Positions 6,310 to 14,854 of a DNA stretch of 35,099 nucleotides are shown here, piece by piece; the first letter of the stretch is position 1, and the number at the start of each line of letters is the position of its first letter. This DNA is from Lachnospiraceae bacterium (GTDB lineage: Bacteria; Bacillota; Clostridia; Lachnospirales; Lachnospiraceae): the NCBI GenBank assembly GCA_900770225.1, contig CAAGJU010000124.1, forward strand, positions 1 to 35,099, given 5' to 3'. Both the position numbers and the translations under genes were made by a program. Below the pieces are notes generated by a model that saw only the letters and a program-made list of their open reading frames with translations, did not search any database and was not told the DNA's origin.

Positions 6310-6716
6310 AATTCATTACCGTCCAATCTCTTCAATTTGCACAGTACTACAAACTGTGTCACTGTGCGGTTGTCACCGCCGGTGATGGGAAGCAGAAGCA
6401 CCTTGTCACCAGCGGCCCAGGTGTCGGTCAGTGCCTCGTCGTTGTCGATGGGGTGCTTGTGACTCTCGTACTTAGCCTCGCCGGACCCACCGGCAGCGGT
6501 TGAAGTAGAGCCGACCATGTGCCGTGTGTGGCCTGGAATCCAATAGTCATCTACCCACAGGTGCTCTGGGCCCAGCTCGTACCCGTTGTATTTGATCACG
6601 ATGCCGGGCGGAGGGCTGACCACCATTCCGATGCCCACAGTGGGCTGGAGAGCGGCTCCCTGGGCGATTCTTTTCTGGAGGTTCACCAGGCCTTTATAAG
6701 GATTTTCTGTTTTCAC
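6291..6716 (-). CDS. xkdR: Tail spike/baseplate protein XkdR (DUF2577)
   Basis: This 141-residue protein begins at a GTG (6716) with AGGGGTG upstream. It contains VSPPPGIVIKYNGYELGPEHLW and ends with GDKVLLLPITGGDNRTVTQFVVL, the usual layout of the DUF2577 family: an OB-like N-terminal part plus a strand-rich end. In PBSX-type tails it sits between the hub XkdQ and the wedge XkdS and is thought to be part of the puncturing spike. GTG is preferred because the overlapping ATG at 6718 is out of frame. Confidence 0.85.
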   Translation of the reverse strand: MKTENPYKGLVNLQKRIAQGAALQPTVGIGMVVSPPPGIVIKYNGYELGPEHLWVDDYWIPGHTRHMVGSTSTAAGGSGEAKYESHKHPIDNDEALTDTWAAGDKVLLLPITGGDNRTVTQFVVLCKLKRLDGNELWPIHS

Positions 6717-6720
6717 ATCA

Positions 6721-8253
6721 TCACCCCTGCGATGCCTTGATTACTTTCGTTACCTGCATGCCGTCCATCTCAGTATAATCACCGCCGTGGACAGTCACGT
6801 CACGGGAGCTGCTGTTGCCGTAGTAGCCCCCTTCACCGTCGTAGATCACTACATGGTCATTGTCTCCGTAGACCAGCACGTCGCCTTTCTGCAGGTTGGT
6901 CGTGTCGTAGCTCAGCAGTCCGGCATTATCAGCATCGCTGACCATACCATCTACTCCTACGACTCCGTTGTCACACTCCTGAGCCAGGAACGGACTGTAG
7001 TAGCTGCCACACTTGCCGGCGAACTCTGCACAGCCTTCCGGACCATTGTCCATGGTCGTATCGCCCCAGGCGTCCCAGCCTGCTGCCAGGCCGGCATCCA
7101 CGTTATAGCTGCCGGATCCGGTGCCCCGGTTGGCCTTCATCTTCCCGGAGGAAGACTTGAAGACGGGCTGAGCATAGTCAACCTGCTCAACCTCGGGCTG
7201 TGTGGGCTTATCAGGCGTGTATTCCAGGGTCAGGCTCATCATATGCTGTCCATTCTCGAACGTGTGGGTGTCGCTCTTGATGTAGAACGTGCCCTGCAGC
7301 TGCTCTTCCTGGACCAGGATGGAGTAGCCTGTAATGCACTGGACATAGCCGGTGCCCTTTAGACTGGATTCATCCTTCTGTTGCTTGAGCTGAGCCTTCG
7401 CAGCAGCCACGTTGTCCACCGTGGTGTCCTTTTTCGGAGGCTGCATCTTGTAGATCTTCTGGATCATCCCGAAGTGGGTCACGTCGTCATTGATAGTGAA
7501 CATCTGACACACAGTACCGTTATCGTCCACCGCCTTGACTCTGTTCACCATATCCTGGACGGATTCAGAGTGATCAGCACTGATGACGTTGACGTCAGCA
7601 GAGGCCGTGTAGCCTTCGATGAGCTCTCCCTTCTTCACCACGTTGATCTTGCCCTGGATGCAGACAGGAAGATAATAGGTATCCTTCCCGGCCGCCTTGT
7701 CGGCAGCCTGCTGCTGATCCAGGAGCATCCGGAGCGCTTCCGTCCCGGATTTTCCATCGATGATCAGATTCACTTTAGCCGTCAGGTCCTTGGGTAGATC
7801 GCCCACAGGGGCCTGGATTTCCTGGCACACGGCTTTGATGCCGTCGGCAACCGTTCCGGTCAGAACCATTCTCATCTGACTCTTAGCCAGGTAGATCAGA
7901 TCATCGAAACAGGTGAGTTCGAAGGTGTAGCTGCCGGAAGTCCGCTTCCGGTAGAAGATTCTTCCTTCGAAGATCTCTACTTCCGGAGCTGCGTCCGTTT
8001 CCTTGTAGAACACATAGATGAAGCCGCCCAACTTGAGATTGAGCGGCTGAAATGCTGCGTCCTTGTTCGGAGTGTTGTAAGCAATGGTGAAGTCCAGCTT
8101 CCGGGCAGCCTGCTCGCTGTCACCGCTCCAGGTGGCTTTCACCACATAAGGAGAGATGTCATAGTTATCCAGTGGAGCAGGCCCATTGCTGTCCTTCCGT
8201 GCCTTCGCTTCCTTATCCGTTTCAGGAGGGTCACTGTATCTAAGATAGATCAT
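6721..8253 (-). CDS. xkdQ: Tail hub protein XkdQ fused to a C-terminal NlpC/P60-like cell-wall peptidase
   Basis: This 510-residue protein has two parts. Residues 1 to about 360 form the XkdQ/late-control-D-like hub: DYDISPYVVKATWSGD-like N-terminus, EIFEGRIFYRKRTSG, and the VNVISADHSESVQDMVNRV segment. Residues about 390-510 look like a papain-fold NlpC/P60 or CHAP peptidase: Cys408 in GPEGCAEFAG, His467 in GDNDHVVIYDG and a polar residue near 480. The hub closes the tail tube; the peptidase would cut peptidoglycan stem peptides locally during DNA injection. AGGAGG precedes the ATG at 8253 at good distance. The catalytic assignments come from motif spacing. Confidence 0.87.
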   Translation of the reverse strand: MIYLRYSDPPETDKEAKARKDSNGPAPLDNYDISPYVVKATWSGDSEQAARKLDFTIAYNTPNKDAAFQPLNLKLGGFIYVFYKETDAAPEVEIFEGRIFYRKRTSGSYTFELTCFDDLIYLAKSQMRMVLTGTVADGIKAVCQEIQAPVGDLPKDLTAKVNLIIDGKSGTEALRMLLDQQQAADKAAGKDTYYLPVCIQGKINVVKKGELIEGYTASADVNVISADHSESVQDMVNRVKAVDDNGTVCQMFTINDDVTHFGMIQKIYKMQPPKKDTTVDNVAAAKAQLKQQKDESSLKGTGYVQCITGYSILVQEEQLQGTFYIKSDTHTFENGQHMMSLTLEYTPDKPTQPEVEQVDYAQPVFKSSSGKMKANRGTGSGSYNVDAGLAAGWDAWGDTTMDNGPEGCAEFAGKCGSYYSPFLAQECDNGVVGVDGMVSDADNAGLLSYDTTNLQKGDVLVYGDNDHVVIYDGEGGYYGNSSSRDVTVHGGDYTEMDGMQVTKVIKASQG

Positions 8254-8266
8254 AGCGATTTGCCTC

Positions 8267-9022
8267 CTAGAACTTCTTGAGCCAGTCGCCGTTCATCATG
8301 ACGCCAGCCTGTACCGTATTAAGTACTGTGCCGGGTTTCACACCGCCTCTCTTCACCATGGCCTTATACAAGCTGATGGCCCGGGCACCCTGCTTAGCAA
8401 TGGTCGTGGTATTCTGGATGGCTCTCTGAGCCGTATCCAGGTCTGCCATGGCCGTCCCCATGCAGGTGGTGGTCTTGCTGGCCACTGTCTGGGCCACCCG
8501 GCTCTTCAGGCCCGTGATGTCACTCGTGAGAGAGGATGCCGGCATGACATAGCGATATTCCTTCAGCGACAGGCTGAAGTACACATCGCCGGTGCCGTCC
8601 TTCTCTCCATAGGTGAACCCGTCGATGGTCACGGGCGTGCTCACGCTCGTGCCGGTGATCATCAGGGTACACGGAGCATTGTTCTCCGCCATCCGCTTGA
8701 TAGCTGCCACATACTCATACGGAGTCTGCAGGCTCAGCACCTGCACGAAGTTGTAGTACTGGGCAGGAAAGAAGGAGCTGAACTTCACGGAAGCCAGCCC
8801 CCGCTTCCCGATCATGTTGATATCGCCCAGGTTCTGGATGTTCACCACCGTATGCTTGTAGCCATTGCTGACTTCGAAGCTGGGCGGATTGATTGGGAAT
8901 GCTACCGCATCTGAACCACCTGCCAGGGTGAAAAGCCCTCCCGTGCTGCCGTCTCCAAACACCCCCAGCACTTCAGAGACGATGCTGGAAGCCTCAGAAA
9001 AGAAGTTCAAAAAGCTTGCCAT
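8267..9022 (-). CDS. xkdP: Tail protein XkdP-like
   Basis: This 251-residue protein carries FPINPPSFEVSNGYKHTVV and the following MIGKRGLASVKFSSFFPAQ, the N-terminal signature of the XkdP family, whose members link the tape measure and hub and usually end with a LysM peptidoglycan-binding module. The C-terminal part here (VKPGTVLNTVQAGVMMNGDW) has no clear LysM repeat, so the wall-binding part may be degenerate or lost; the peptidase on the neighbouring XkdQ may compensate. The start overlaps the tape-measure stop (TAATG). Confidence 0.82.
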   Translation of the reverse strand: MASFLNFFSEASSIVSEVLGVFGDGSTGGLFTLAGGSDAVAFPINPPSFEVSNGYKHTVVNIQNLGDINMIGKRGLASVKFSSFFPAQYYNFVQVLSLQTPYEYVAAIKRMAENNAPCTLMITGTSVSTPVTIDGFTYGEKDGTGDVYFSLSLKEYRYVMPASSLTSDITGLKSRVAQTVASKTTTCMGTAMADLDTAQRAIQNTTTIAKQGARAISLYKAMVKRGGVKPGTVLNTVQAGVMMNGDWLKKF

Positions 9023-11319
9023 TAGATCGCCCCCACTGTGCTGTTGATTGCCACTTTTTCCATCTGTTCCTGAATCTCTTCAGCCACTTTTCTGGCCAGG
9101 GCCTTGATGTCATCGGCCCCGGAAATTACAGCCCCGTTGATGTTTACCGTGATTCCGTCCCCATGGTTGGCATTGGCCCCCATGGCGTAAGCCTGCTGCA
9201 GGGATCTATCATGAGAAGTCACACTGGATCCCTTGGGCAGATTCACGAATTCGGCGCCTCGTTCCCCAATGATAGCCGGCCCACCAGGCCAGTTGTCCGT
9301 ACCATGGGCGAGATAAGGGATATTCAGGCTGAAATGCGATCCACCAAACTTGGGCACCCATTCCGGGATGTCAACGGAGATTCCGTTGATGCCGGAAATG
9401 ACTCCGTTGATGGCCGACTTGATGCCTTCCAAGACGCCTTCACAGATACCCGTCAATCCGCCAAAAATGTTGCTGAAAATATCGAAAACGCCCTGCCAGG
9501 CCATTTCCCAGTTTCCGCTGAAAACGCCCGTAATGAACTCAATGATGCCACTGAAAACTCCGATGGCCGAACCGACCACCGCCGTAATGATTCGGAAAGC
9601 CCCCGTGAGCACCCCCGTAATCACACTGGATACCACAATGATGGCTCCTGTCAGAACGCCTCCCAGGAGTCCAGCCAGGAACTGTAGATTGCCTTTCACC
9701 AGGCCGATGACACCCGTGCCATTGTTCCAGGCATTGACCAGATTTATCCACGCAAGCTGCAGCTTCAGTACTGCCGGCCGAATAAGCGCAATGGCTCCGG
9801 CAAAGGAGTTTTTGACGACGCCCCAGAGTCTGCCAAAGAACGGCCCAATCTTGTCCCAGTTCTTGTAAATCAAAACAGCAGCTAGGGCGATCCCGGCTAC
9901 CACCAGTCCCATAGGTCCCATCATGGCAGAAGCCGCTGCCTTCATGAGACCAAAGCCTTTGATGGTTCCCTGCACCGCAAACTGCAGAGCCTTATTGCGG
10001 ATAGCATGGCCAGCCATAGCCCGGCTGATCATGCCATAGGTGCTCACCAGCCCTCCGGCAGTAGTCAAGACCTTGCTCACTGCAAATGCCAGCCCCGTGA
10101 AGGCAATGACGCCTGCCCCGATGTTGATGATCATCTGCCTGGTGTTGGGGTTCATAGTGGTGAAAATATCCGCCACCCATTTGATGGCTCCCGCCGCCCT
10201 TCGGATAGTAGGAGCCAGGGCAGAGCCAAAGGATATGGCCAGTGCTTCGATAGAACTCTTCATGGCATCGATGGATCCCTTCAGGGTATCCTGCATCCGC
10301 AGGTAAGCCGCATGGGAAGAGCCGGCAGAATTGGTGATGGTGTCGGTCATCGCCTGATAATCACCTGGGGCTGTCTTGATCAGCGCCAGTAATCCGGAAT
10401 AGGCTTCCTGCCCTGCAATGGCTTTGGCCATGGCCACCTGCTGTACGTCCGTCATCCCGCTCATCTTATCCCGGAGCAGAGATACCGCTCCAGAGAGCCC
10501 GATAAAGCTGCCGTCTCCCTTCTGGAGATCCGACATAGAAATGCCCAGCTGGTCAAGAGCCTTGGCAGCAGCTTTCGGTGGGTCTGCCAGACGGGACAGA
10601 GTGGACCGGATGGACGTACCGATGGTGGACGCCTCGATCCCGTTATTGCTCATGATGGCCATGGCCGTGCCCAATTCTTCGATGTTGATGCCTAATGCTG
10701 CAGCCGGAGCCCCGGCGTACTGCATGGCCACCCCGAAATCCTGCATGCCCAGCTTGGATGCATTGGCCGCAGCCTGCACAACGTCGGCCACATGAGTGGT
10801 GTTCGCTGCCACATCCCCCTGTGTCAGATTCCAAATGGAAAGGGCGGACGTGATCACGTCAGAGGTAGTTGCAAGGTCTTCCCCGGAGGCAATGGCCGAT
10901 TCGATGATGCCCGGCATGGCTCCGATAGACTGTTCGGCGTTGAAACCTCCTGCTGCCAGCCGATCCATGCCGGCCGCCACATCCCGTGCCGTGGTTGGAA
11001 ATTTAGCTCCCATGGCCGCAGCAGCATCTTTCATCTTCTGCATCTCTTCGGCCGTGGCTCCTGCCTTTACAGCAGCACCTGTAATGGTTGCATCAAAGTC
11101 CATGAAGGTTTTGGCAGAAATGGCTCCAACGCCTGCAATCCCGGCAGCCAGAGGGGCCATGGCATGGGCAATGTTCCCGATACCTCTCCCGGCATTTGTG
11201 ATATCCCGTCCCAGCTTCATGTTGGCTTTGGCGGTTTCTTCCATTCCATTCCGGATCCGGCGCAGGCTGTTGGTCGTTTCGTCCTTCAGTCTCATGATTA
11301 CATCAATGATTTCTGCCAT
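9022..11319 (-). CDS. Tail tape measure protein (TP901 family, XkdO position)
   Basis: This protein of about 765 residues is the tape measure, which sets tail length and leaves through the tube ahead of the DNA. The first 350 residues have the TP901 core (KTFMDFDATITGAAVKAGAT, FNAEQSIGAMPGI, AMAIMSNNGIEASTIG). Three hydrophobic stretches follow (around residues 410-435, 475-490 and 545-585). The end has a PEWVPKFGGSHFSLNIP segment. The ATG at 11319 is preferred over the upstream GTG at 11325 because AAAGGGGGG lies at the usual distance from the ATG. Its short length predicts a short contractile tail. Confidence 0.93.
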   Translation of the reverse strand: MAEIIDVIMRLKDETTNSLRRIRNGMEETAKANMKLGRDITNAGRGIGNIAHAMAPLAAGIAGVGAISAKTFMDFDATITGAAVKAGATAEEMQKMKDAAAAMGAKFPTTARDVAAGMDRLAAGGFNAEQSIGAMPGIIESAIASGEDLATTSDVITSALSIWNLTQGDVAANTTHVADVVQAAANASKLGMQDFGVAMQYAGAPAAALGINIEELGTAMAIMSNNGIEASTIGTSIRSTLSRLADPPKAAAKALDQLGISMSDLQKGDGSFIGLSGAVSLLRDKMSGMTDVQQVAMAKAIAGQEAYSGLLALIKTAPGDYQAMTDTITNSAGSSHAAYLRMQDTLKGSIDAMKSSIEALAISFGSALAPTIRRAAGAIKWVADIFTTMNPNTRQMIINIGAGVIAFTGLAFAVSKVLTTAGGLVSTYGMISRAMAGHAIRNKALQFAVQGTIKGFGLMKAAASAMMGPMGLVVAGIALAAVLIYKNWDKIGPFFGRLWGVVKNSFAGAIALIRPAVLKLQLAWINLVNAWNNGTGVIGLVKGNLQFLAGLLGGVLTGAIIVVSSVITGVLTGAFRIITAVVGSAIGVFSGIIEFITGVFSGNWEMAWQGVFDIFSNIFGGLTGICEGVLEGIKSAINGVISGINGISVDIPEWVPKFGGSHFSLNIPYLAHGTDNWPGGPAIIGERGAEFVNLPKGSSVTSHDRSLQQAYAMGANANHGDGITVNINGAVISGADDIKALARKVAEEIQEQMEKVAINSTVGAI

Positions 11320-11321
11320 GG

Positions 11322-11507
11322 TCACATCCCCCCTTTCGCCTTTCTCTTGATAGCGTCTTCCTCTTCTTTAATCTCCTGGCATTCCTTTTCCATGAAGGCC
11401 CGGAGAACCAGTCGTTCCCCGTATCCCATCTGGTAGTATTCTGACGGTTTCAGGCCATGCCGGACGTAGTGCCAGTACATAGCCTGAACATCCCCGTCAG
11501 AGCTGAT
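11322..11507 (-). CDS. Tail assembly chaperone, second frame made by -1 frameshift (GT-type extension)
   Basis: This frame has no start of its own. It becomes fused to the XkdN-like frame when the ribosome slips back one base on A-AAA-AAC at 11510-11516. After the slip it reads LISSDGDVQAMYWHYVRHGL and continues to a TGA at 11322-11324, about 60 residues, rich in Glu and Lys near its end (KEEEDAIKRKAKGGM). The layout G then GT just before the tape measure gene is conserved across tailed phages, and the GT extension binds the tape measure. Start is placed at the first codon after the slip site. Confidence 0.8.
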   Translation of the reverse strand: MSSDGDVQAMYWHYVRHGLKPSEYYQMGYGERLVLRAFMEKECQEIKEEEDAIKRKAKGGM

Positions 11508-11926
11508 CAGTTTTTTACGGATTCAGTCAGCTCCTGGATATTCTTAGTGCTGTAGCCACACAGCTTGGAGATCTCATCTGCGATATCCTGAATCTCCCCC
11601 GGCAAAAAAATCTTTGCAAAAAGATCTTTTCGGGTAGCACATTCGAAATGTTTCAAGACTTCAAGCTGGTCGAAATCCTTATTGGTGATTCCATCACACA
11701 GCAGTGCCATGTACATTTCTCCATTACTCATGGTAATGGTCTTGTCCTGGTTGATTTTAGTTGTCTTGTCCTGGATTTCCCGAATTCTCCGGTAGGGAAT
11801 CTGTTCCAGTTCCAGGATGAAAGGAACCCCAAACTGTTCCGTCAATCTGGGGATTTCAATCTGCTTCGTGGCTTTCTTGGTAATCTTGCCGGCATCCGCA
11901 GCCAGCAGTGCTTCCGCTAAATTCAT
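11507..11926 (-). CDS. xkdN: Tail assembly chaperone, XkdN-like (G frame)
   Basis: This 139-residue protein contains LTEQFGVPFILELEQIPYRRI and ends ELTESVKN, immediately followed by TGA. It is the XkdN-type chaperone that coats the tape measure during tube assembly. The second ATG (11926) is chosen because AAAGGAG lies six to seven bases ahead of it. The last three sense codons GTA-AAA-AAC include a classical bacterial slippery heptamer in the correct phase, so a small fraction of ribosomes should produce the longer fusion ending at 11322. Confidence 0.88.
   Translation of the reverse strand: MNLAEALLAADAGKITKKATKQIEIPRLTEQFGVPFILELEQIPYRRIREIQDKTTKINQDKTITMSNGEMYMALLCDGITNKDFDQLEVLKHFECATRKDLFAKIFLPGEIQDIADEISKLCGYSTKNIQELTESVKN
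11510..11516 (-). promoter_or_regulatory. Programmed -1 ribosomal frameshift site A-AAA-AAC
   Basis: On the minus strand the end of the XkdN-like frame reads GT-A-AAA-AAC-TGA. The heptamer A-AAA-AAC lies with AAA and AAC as zero-frame codons, exactly as required for simultaneous slippage, and the stop follows directly. The -1 frame is open for another 60 codons. A small hairpin (TCAG-CT-CTGA) lies a few bases downstream. Confidence 0.85.
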
Positions 11927-11938
11927 AGTCATTCTCCT

Positions 11939-12376
11939 TTATTCACTGGCAGTCTGCATGACATCGTAATCCGTGAAAGTGAAATCGTAGTCATCTTCCA
12001 CCAGTTTCTTCGCCTGCCAGTCCATCAGGGTAAGCTTATCGAAGGTCGCATCCCGGATGACCACCCGTTCTTCTCCGATGGCGTCCGGGTCATCCAGTTT
12101 GGCCAGGATGGTCACCTTGGTCTGATGTCCCTTCTTGATGTTGTCGGCCATTAGGTCGATGAAGAAAGAACTCATGTGGTTCAGTTTCACATTGCCTTTG
12201 CCTTCCCAACCAGTAGTTTTGTATTTCTTGCCGCGGACCTTCACCTGGTTTACTTCCACCGTTTCCAAGTTCACTACAGCCTTGAAGGCCGTCACCTGGG
12301 CCATATACTTCCCATCGATCCATACTTCGCCCTCGGTCCCGCTCATAACCTGCTGGGCATCCATTGCTTCAGCCAT
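11939..12376 (-). CDS. xkdM: Tail tube protein XkdM
   Basis: This 145-residue protein has EGEVWIDGKYMAQVTAFKA at the N-terminus, VKVRGKKYKTTGWEG and GNVKLNHMSS in the middle, and DYDFTFTDYDVMQTA at the end. This is the DUF2001/XkdM tube family. It forms stacked hexamers, the inner tube of the contractile tail. It directly follows the sheath gene and precedes the chaperone, as in PBSX. Confidence 0.92.
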   Translation of the reverse strand: MAEAMDAQQVMSGTEGEVWIDGKYMAQVTAFKAVVNLETVEVNQVKVRGKKYKTTGWEGKGNVKLNHMSSFFIDLMADNIKKGHQTKVTILAKLDDPDAIGEERVVIRDATFDKLTLMDWQAKKLVEDDYDFTFTDYDVMQTASE

Positions 12377-12389
12377 TGTTCCTCACCCC

Positions 12390-13574
12390 CTAGATATTGA
12401 TTGGCAGATCAAAGTCTTCCATGGCGTCCAGGATCTTGATGTTGAATCCCAGGAACACTTTCTTCTTGGTATCCAGTTTCTGGATTTCCAGAGACGTCAT
12501 ATCAGCCAGTTCGTCCTTGGTGTAGAGGCCATGCTGGAGCTGATAGTTCTTAATGTTTTCTTCGTTCAGATACCCCGTAGAGTATTCTTTCTGAAGCAGC
12601 CGGCCGGATTCCAGTTCCCGGAAGTAACCCATGATGGCACTGATCAGCAGCATTTTATTGTCGAAGTCGTTGGCATATTTCCCGATGTAGCTGTCTTCGC
12701 AGGTTTTCCGGATGTCGTCATAGATCATGTCCATGATGTCCACGGATTTAATGGTCTGGTAGGCTTCCTGTTTGCCCTGAGTAGTAGTTACCAGGGAGTT
12801 CATGGCCCGGCTCATTTTAAATTTTTCCCCATCGAACCAGACAAAGAACTCCCCTCTATTGACCTTTTCATCCCGTTCGTCCGCCGTATATCGATCGCAG
12901 TCGATGACTTCAGCCAGCGGGGCATAGGTGGCACTGATGGTCATAGGCGTCCCGCAGAGCAAGCCGGCAATCCGAGGGATATACTGAGCCCCGGTGTACG
13001 TCTTATTGGCCGTCACAATGGTCGTGTTGCTGAAATTGATGATTCCTTCATAGTCCCCGGCATAGCCAGGCAGGATCACCTTGGAGCGCTTATGCTTGTT
13101 TTCCCGGTTAGTTTTCAGCCATGTCCCCACGCTTTCGCACTGGGCCTGGGTAATTGTCGGAATAGCCAGGTAATCCCAGCGGTCCGTTTCCATTCCTTTC
13201 AGAGCCTCTGCGAATTTGTCGGCCTTGGAATCATTGGTTTCATCCTTAGCCATCAGGTAAACCCGCACTCTGTAAGGGGCCTTGGTATAGCCAATCAGGG
13301 TTTTGGTGATGTAGTCCTTGTTGTCGTCAGACAGTTCGGAGGGAATGTCGTCGGAAGTGTAGACTACGAACGGATTGGTGATAGCCTTCACCGTGGTTGT
13401 GGTGGCAGTGTCACCGGAGCCACTGGTGATGGTGTGATCTTTCAGCAGGTTAGTGATGGTATCACTGGCTTCTTCCAGCAGCAGGGCAACAATGCCACGC
13501 TGAGAGCGCTGGATAGCCTCGATGCCGGCTTCCGTGAATGCGATATTAACGGAAGGCATCCCGAGTTTTGCCAT
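12390..13574 (-). CDS. xkdK: Tail sheath protein XkdK
   Basis: This 394-residue protein starts MAKLGMPSVNIAFTEAG, has a variable strand-rich inserted region, and ends with the conserved sheath C-terminal domain (GKYANDFDNKMLLISAIMGY, then LDTKKKVFLGFNIKILDAMED). It is the contractile sheath that defines the phage as a myovirus. The ATG at 13574 is chosen because AAAAAGGAG lies at the right distance; a GTG nine bases earlier is less likely. Length fits PBSX-type sheaths. Confidence 0.93.
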   Translation of the reverse strand: MAKLGMPSVNIAFTEAGIEAIQRSQRGIVALLLEEASDTITNLLKDHTITSGSGDTATTTTVKAITNPFVVYTSDDIPSELSDDNKDYITKTLIGYTKAPYRVRVYLMAKDETNDSKADKFAEALKGMETDRWDYLAIPTITQAQCESVGTWLKTNRENKHKRSKVILPGYAGDYEGIINFSNTTIVTANKTYTGAQYIPRIAGLLCGTPMTISATYAPLAEVIDCDRYTADERDEKVNRGEFFVWFDGEKFKMSRAMNSLVTTTQGKQEAYQTIKSVDIMDMIYDDIRKTCEDSYIGKYANDFDNKMLLISAIMGYFRELESGRLLQKEYSTGYLNEENIKNYQLQHGLYTKDELADMTSLEIQKLDTKKKVFLGFNIKILDAMEDFDLPINI

Positions 13575-13589
13575 TCTTTTCACTCCTTT

Positions 13590-14114
13590 TTAAGAATCTT
13601 GTCCAATGGTCCCAGGAAAGCTCTCCTGGTGGCCCTTTCCGCCGTCGTGCGTAATATCCATATCCAGTTCTTCCATGAGATCTGTCGTATGGTTGCGTTC
13701 CCCAGTAACCTGTTCCAGATACGGAATAACGACTCGCACCTGTAGCACGTCTTCTTCTTCGCCTACCCGATCATCCTCGACGGAATCAATCTTCAAATGA
13801 CGATCATTCACCTGGATACCAACCTGGAACAGGCTCTGGATCCGGTCAATAACGTCCATGTAGACGACTTCGTTCTTGTCCTGGGTGCGGGGATAGAATG
13901 TGATTCCCACAGTGAGTTCCTTCCTCATCCAGTTCACGCTCTGAGGCCTCATCACGCTCGTTGCGGCAATAAAAAAACACGGTTTTTTGAAATCTTCCTT
14001 GACTTCGTCTGCATAAACCGTGTATTCAAACTCTTTATTTAGTTTTTCGATGATGTATTTCAGGACCTGAGCCTGCTTGACGACATTAGCCAATATGACC
14101 ACGCACCTTTCCAT
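13590..14114 (-). CDS. Tail terminator-like protein (XkdJ position)
   Basis: This 174-residue protein lies between the HK97 gp10-like gene and the sheath gene. It contains KYIIEKLNKEFEYTVYADEV and PCFFIAATSVMRPQSVNWMR, then VDRIQSLFQVGIQV-like text. This agrees with the terminator family of PBSX-like phages, a ring that ends tube and sheath polymerisation at the neck. The first ATG overlaps the upstream gene by 29 bases; a GTG at 14102 preceded by GGAAAGG is an alternative start. The C-terminal tail (THDGGKGHQESFPG) is polar. Confidence 0.75.
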   Translation of the reverse strand: MERCVVILANVVKQAQVLKYIIEKLNKEFEYTVYADEVKEDFKKPCFFIAATSVMRPQSVNWMRKELTVGITFYPRTQDKNEVVYMDVIDRIQSLFQVGIQVNDRHLKIDSVEDDRVGEEEDVLQVRVVIPYLEQVTGERNHTTDLMEELDMDITHDGGKGHQESFPGTIGQDS

Positions 14115-14508
14115 AGAAGGCTTCCGCCATCTGTTTCTTGATGCCAGGCCATGCTTCCGTCACAGCACGCTGCATGAACCCCACATGCTTATTCAGAGCA
14201 TCCATCCACTCAGGCTTCGGATTCCCGTGCGGGTCCTTGGGATGCTGCACACCCCGGTTTACCAGGTGGAAATGGGGAGCCGTGCTCCGGATATGGGCTT
14301 CCGGTTCCTTACTCATGGAGTCAACCACTTCAGCCTTCCAGCTGTTCTTCAGCTTGTGTTTGTGCTTCGTATGACCAACAGGAGAAGCGTCCTTCAGAGC
14401 CTTCTTCATGGCCTTGCCGCCGTCTTCCAGCACATCGGATGCATCGGAAGCGTATTCCATAGTCATCTTATCCAGTTTCCCAACGAACTCATCAATGGTC
14501 ATGCTCAT
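14086..14508 (-). CDS. HK97 gp10-like head-tail protein (XkdI position)
   Basis: This 140-residue protein has VLEDGGKAMKKALKDASPV followed by a His/Lys-rich KHKHKLKNSW and the segment HFHLVNRGVQH, the order seen in the HK97 gp10 family (neck proteins). It would contribute to the head-tail joining ring. The ATG at 14508 overlaps the stop of the upstream connector gene (ATGA type), supporting the start. Confidence 0.88.
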   Translation of the reverse strand: MSMTIDEFVGKLDKMTMEYASDASDVLEDGGKAMKKALKDASPVGHTKHKHKLKNSWKAEVVDSMSKEPEAHIRSTAPHFHLVNRGVQHPKDPHGNPKPEWMDALNKHVGFMQRAVTEAWPGIKKQMAEAFYGKVRGHIG

Positions 14509-14852
14509 TCCACATCACCCACCCTTCGCAGGTTGCACATGAGCTCCAGCTTGACGTGGGCCTGGTAGGGATCTACAACAGACGTGATCTTGTAGGTTGT
14601 GCCGCCGTACTTGACCAGCATGTTGTCATCAATCCCGGCACGATAGCGAATAGTGATCTTCGTAATCAATTCAACTTTGTCCTTGTACTGCTCGAAGTAG
14701 GTTTTGCCCCGGGCAGGCTCGATCCGTGCCCAGATGCCGTGTCCGAACGCATCCACCAGTTCCTGGTGGGTCAGCCCGATGGCATCGGTGGTCTCGCTGT
14801 ACTTCAGAATGTGGATCTGTTTATCAAGGGTCCCGATTTCTACATTGATCAT
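14505..14852 (-). CDS. Head closure protein Hc1 (SPP1 gp16-like head-tail adaptor)
   Basis: This 115-residue protein starts with IGTLDKQIHILKY and contains GIWARIEPARGKTYFEQ, ITIRYRAGIDDNMLVKYGG and TYKITSV, the signature order of the head-tail joining (SPP1 gp16/head closure) family. It plugs the portal-connector channel and provides the surface for tail docking. Usual family length is 100-120 residues, which agrees. Confidence 0.9.
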   Translation of the reverse strand: MINVEIGTLDKQIHILKYSETTDAIGLTHQELVDAFGHGIWARIEPARGKTYFEQYKDKVELITKITIRYRAGIDDNMLVKYGGTTYKITSVVDPYQAHVKLELMCNLRRVGDVE

Positions 14853-14854
14853 AT

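Noticed and set aside
12135..13745. 536-codon open frame on the + strand
   Set aside because: It covers the tube and sheath genes on the other strand, which match families well. The + frame is a shadow caused by codon bias.
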